Source of the DNA: Pseudomonadota bacterium
GTDB lineage: Bacteria; Pseudomonadota; Gammaproteobacteria; Burkholderiales; Thiobacillaceae
NCBI GenBank assembly: GCA_021821425.1
Contig: JAKACL010000165.1
Span: forward strand, 1-6,663
Length of the DNA: 6,663 nucleotides
Reading direction: 5' to 3'
In this document: in pieces, positions 6,168 through 6,663 of the stretch
Layout: each line of letters starts with the position of its first letter
Position numbering within the stretch: position 1 is the stretch's first letter
The notes under the pieces: model-generated
The model's input: the letters and a program-made list of their open reading frames with translations, nothing else
Database searches by the model: none
Told to the model about the DNA's origin: nothing
Position numbers and translations under genes: made by a program

Positions 6168-6186
6168 GCCGGTCTCGGAGTATCGA

Positions 6187-6220
6187 GCACGACGACCGCA
6201 ATGCGTTGCGGTCGTCGTGC
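6187..6220 (-). terminator. Perfect 15-bp hairpin between ftsZ and lpxC
   Basis: Bases 6187-6201 and 6206-6220 are perfect inverted repeats of 15 nt with a 4-nt loop. They lie 14 nt after the ftsZ stop and 31 nt before the lpxC ATG. The stem is GC-rich and would be very stable in RNA. On the minus strand it is followed by TCGATACTCC and no U-tract, so classical intrinsic termination would be inefficient. It could instead partly attenuate read-through into lpxC or protect the 3' end of ftsZ mRNA. The pairing is certain; the role is inferred. Confidence 0.6.
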
Positions 6221-6234
6221 GCCAGCCCGCATGC

Positions 6235-6663
6235 TCAGTCCGCCTGCTTGCGCAGGAAGGCCGGGATGTCCAGGGTATCGATGCCGGAATCGGCCATCGC
6301 CTGGATGGTGCGGCTGCGCCGGCTGGTCATCACGCTCGGCACGTCCTCGCTGTTGCCGCCCATCATCATCGGCGCATCGTCGGTGCCGGTACGGATGATC
6401 TGCATCGGTTTCGGCTGCTGGCGGGCGACCGGGCTGCCGAGGCCGGTGGCGACCATGGTGACGCGCAGTGCGTCTTCCATGCCGTCGTCGAGCACCTGGC
6501 CGACGATCACCGTGGCTTCTTCGGCGGTGAAGCTCTTGATCGTGTTCATCACTTCGTGGATCTCGCGCATCTTCACGCTGGACGAAGCGGTGATGTTGAC
6601 CAGCACGCCGCGGGCGCCGGCCAGGTTGACGTCTTCCAGCAGCGGGCTGGCAACGGCCTGTTC
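6235..6663 (-). CDS. ftsZ: Cell division protein FtsZ, C-terminal 142 residues
   Basis: FtsZ is the tubulin-like GTPase that forms the cytokinetic ring at midcell. The window holds the 3' part; the 5' end is beyond base 6663. The visible frame opens with EQAVASPLLEDVNLAGARGV, a highly conserved segment of the C-terminal GTPase subdomain, and continues through the last strands and helices of that domain (TVIVGQVLDDGMEDALRVTMVATG). A variable linker of about 50 residues rich in Pro, Met, Gly and Ser follows. The protein ends with LDIPAFLRKQAD, the conserved peptide that binds FtsA, ZipA and other partners. The GTP-binding signature and T7 loop are outside the window. The stop TGA at 6237-6235 is followed by a strong hairpin and lpxC, the usual end of the division and cell-wall cluster in many proteobacteria. 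Nothing suggests the gene is broken. Confidence 0.97.
   Translation of the reverse strand, partial: EQAVASPLLEDVNLAGARGVLVNITASSSVKMREIHEVMNTIKSFTAEEATVIVGQVLDDGMEDALRVTMVATGLGSPVARQQPKPMQIIRTGTDDAPMMMGGNSEDVPSVMTSRRSRTIQAMADSGIDTLDIPAFLRKQAD

Noticed and set aside
5181..6398. A 405-codon open frame on the plus strand across lpxC and the ftsZ end
   Set aside because: It is antisense to two certain genes, and its composition (rich in Arg, His, Gln, Val, Ala) is the usual shadow of a GC-rich codon pattern. No domain is recognisable.
1..6663. Mobile elements, CRISPR arrays, tRNA or rRNA genes
   Set aside because: No transposase-like protein, terminal repeats, regularly spaced repeats or RNA gene signatures were found on either strand.

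Overview
The window is GC-rich, with tightly packed genes and mostly G or C in third codon positions. It looks like the chromosome of a proteobacterium, most likely a betaproteobacterium. This is inferred from ftsZ followed by lpxC, an FtsZ tail identical in style to the E. coli LDIPAFLRKQAD end, and a DciA/DUF721 gene nearby. No species can be named from the sequence alone.

Right-hand part, minus strand, read from 6663 down to 5062: the 3' end of ftsZ (cell division), a perfect 15-bp hairpin, complete lpxC (first committed step of lipid A synthesis), and a 60-residue two-helix membrane protein whose ATG overlaps the lpxC stop as ATGA. This is the core cell-division and envelope cluster.

Middle part: two diguanylate cyclases face each other tail to tail with only 4 bp between their stop codons. 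The left one (plus strand) has a signal peptide, a periplasmic PhnD-like solute-binding domain, one membrane helix, a short coil and GGDEF. The right one (minus strand) has about eight membrane helices, a coiled coil and GGDEF. Both keep the GGEEF active-site signature and an RxxD inhibitory site at the standard spacing, so both should make c-di-GMP and be product-inhibited. The right one has eight histidines that all fall on its predicted periplasmic face, which is the most unusual protein feature here.

Left part: an MscS-family mechanosensitive channel gene (minus strand) is divergent from the PhnD-GGDEF gene across a 230-bp intergenic region. That region holds a two-step inverted repeat and a strong Shine-Dalgarno-like tract that is not followed by a usable start codon. 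The 3' end of a DciA-like (DUF721) gene sits at the left edge and converges on the channel gene.

Taken together, a small signalling and osmotic-stress group (MscS channel plus two c-di-GMP synthases) lies between lpxC and the dciA-like gene. No insertion sequence, CRISPR array, tRNA or rRNA was seen. No gene-free stretch exceeds 230 bp. No wholly new system can be demonstrated. The best leads are the His-rich sensor domain, the PhnD-type sensor with unknown ligand, and the structured divergent leader.
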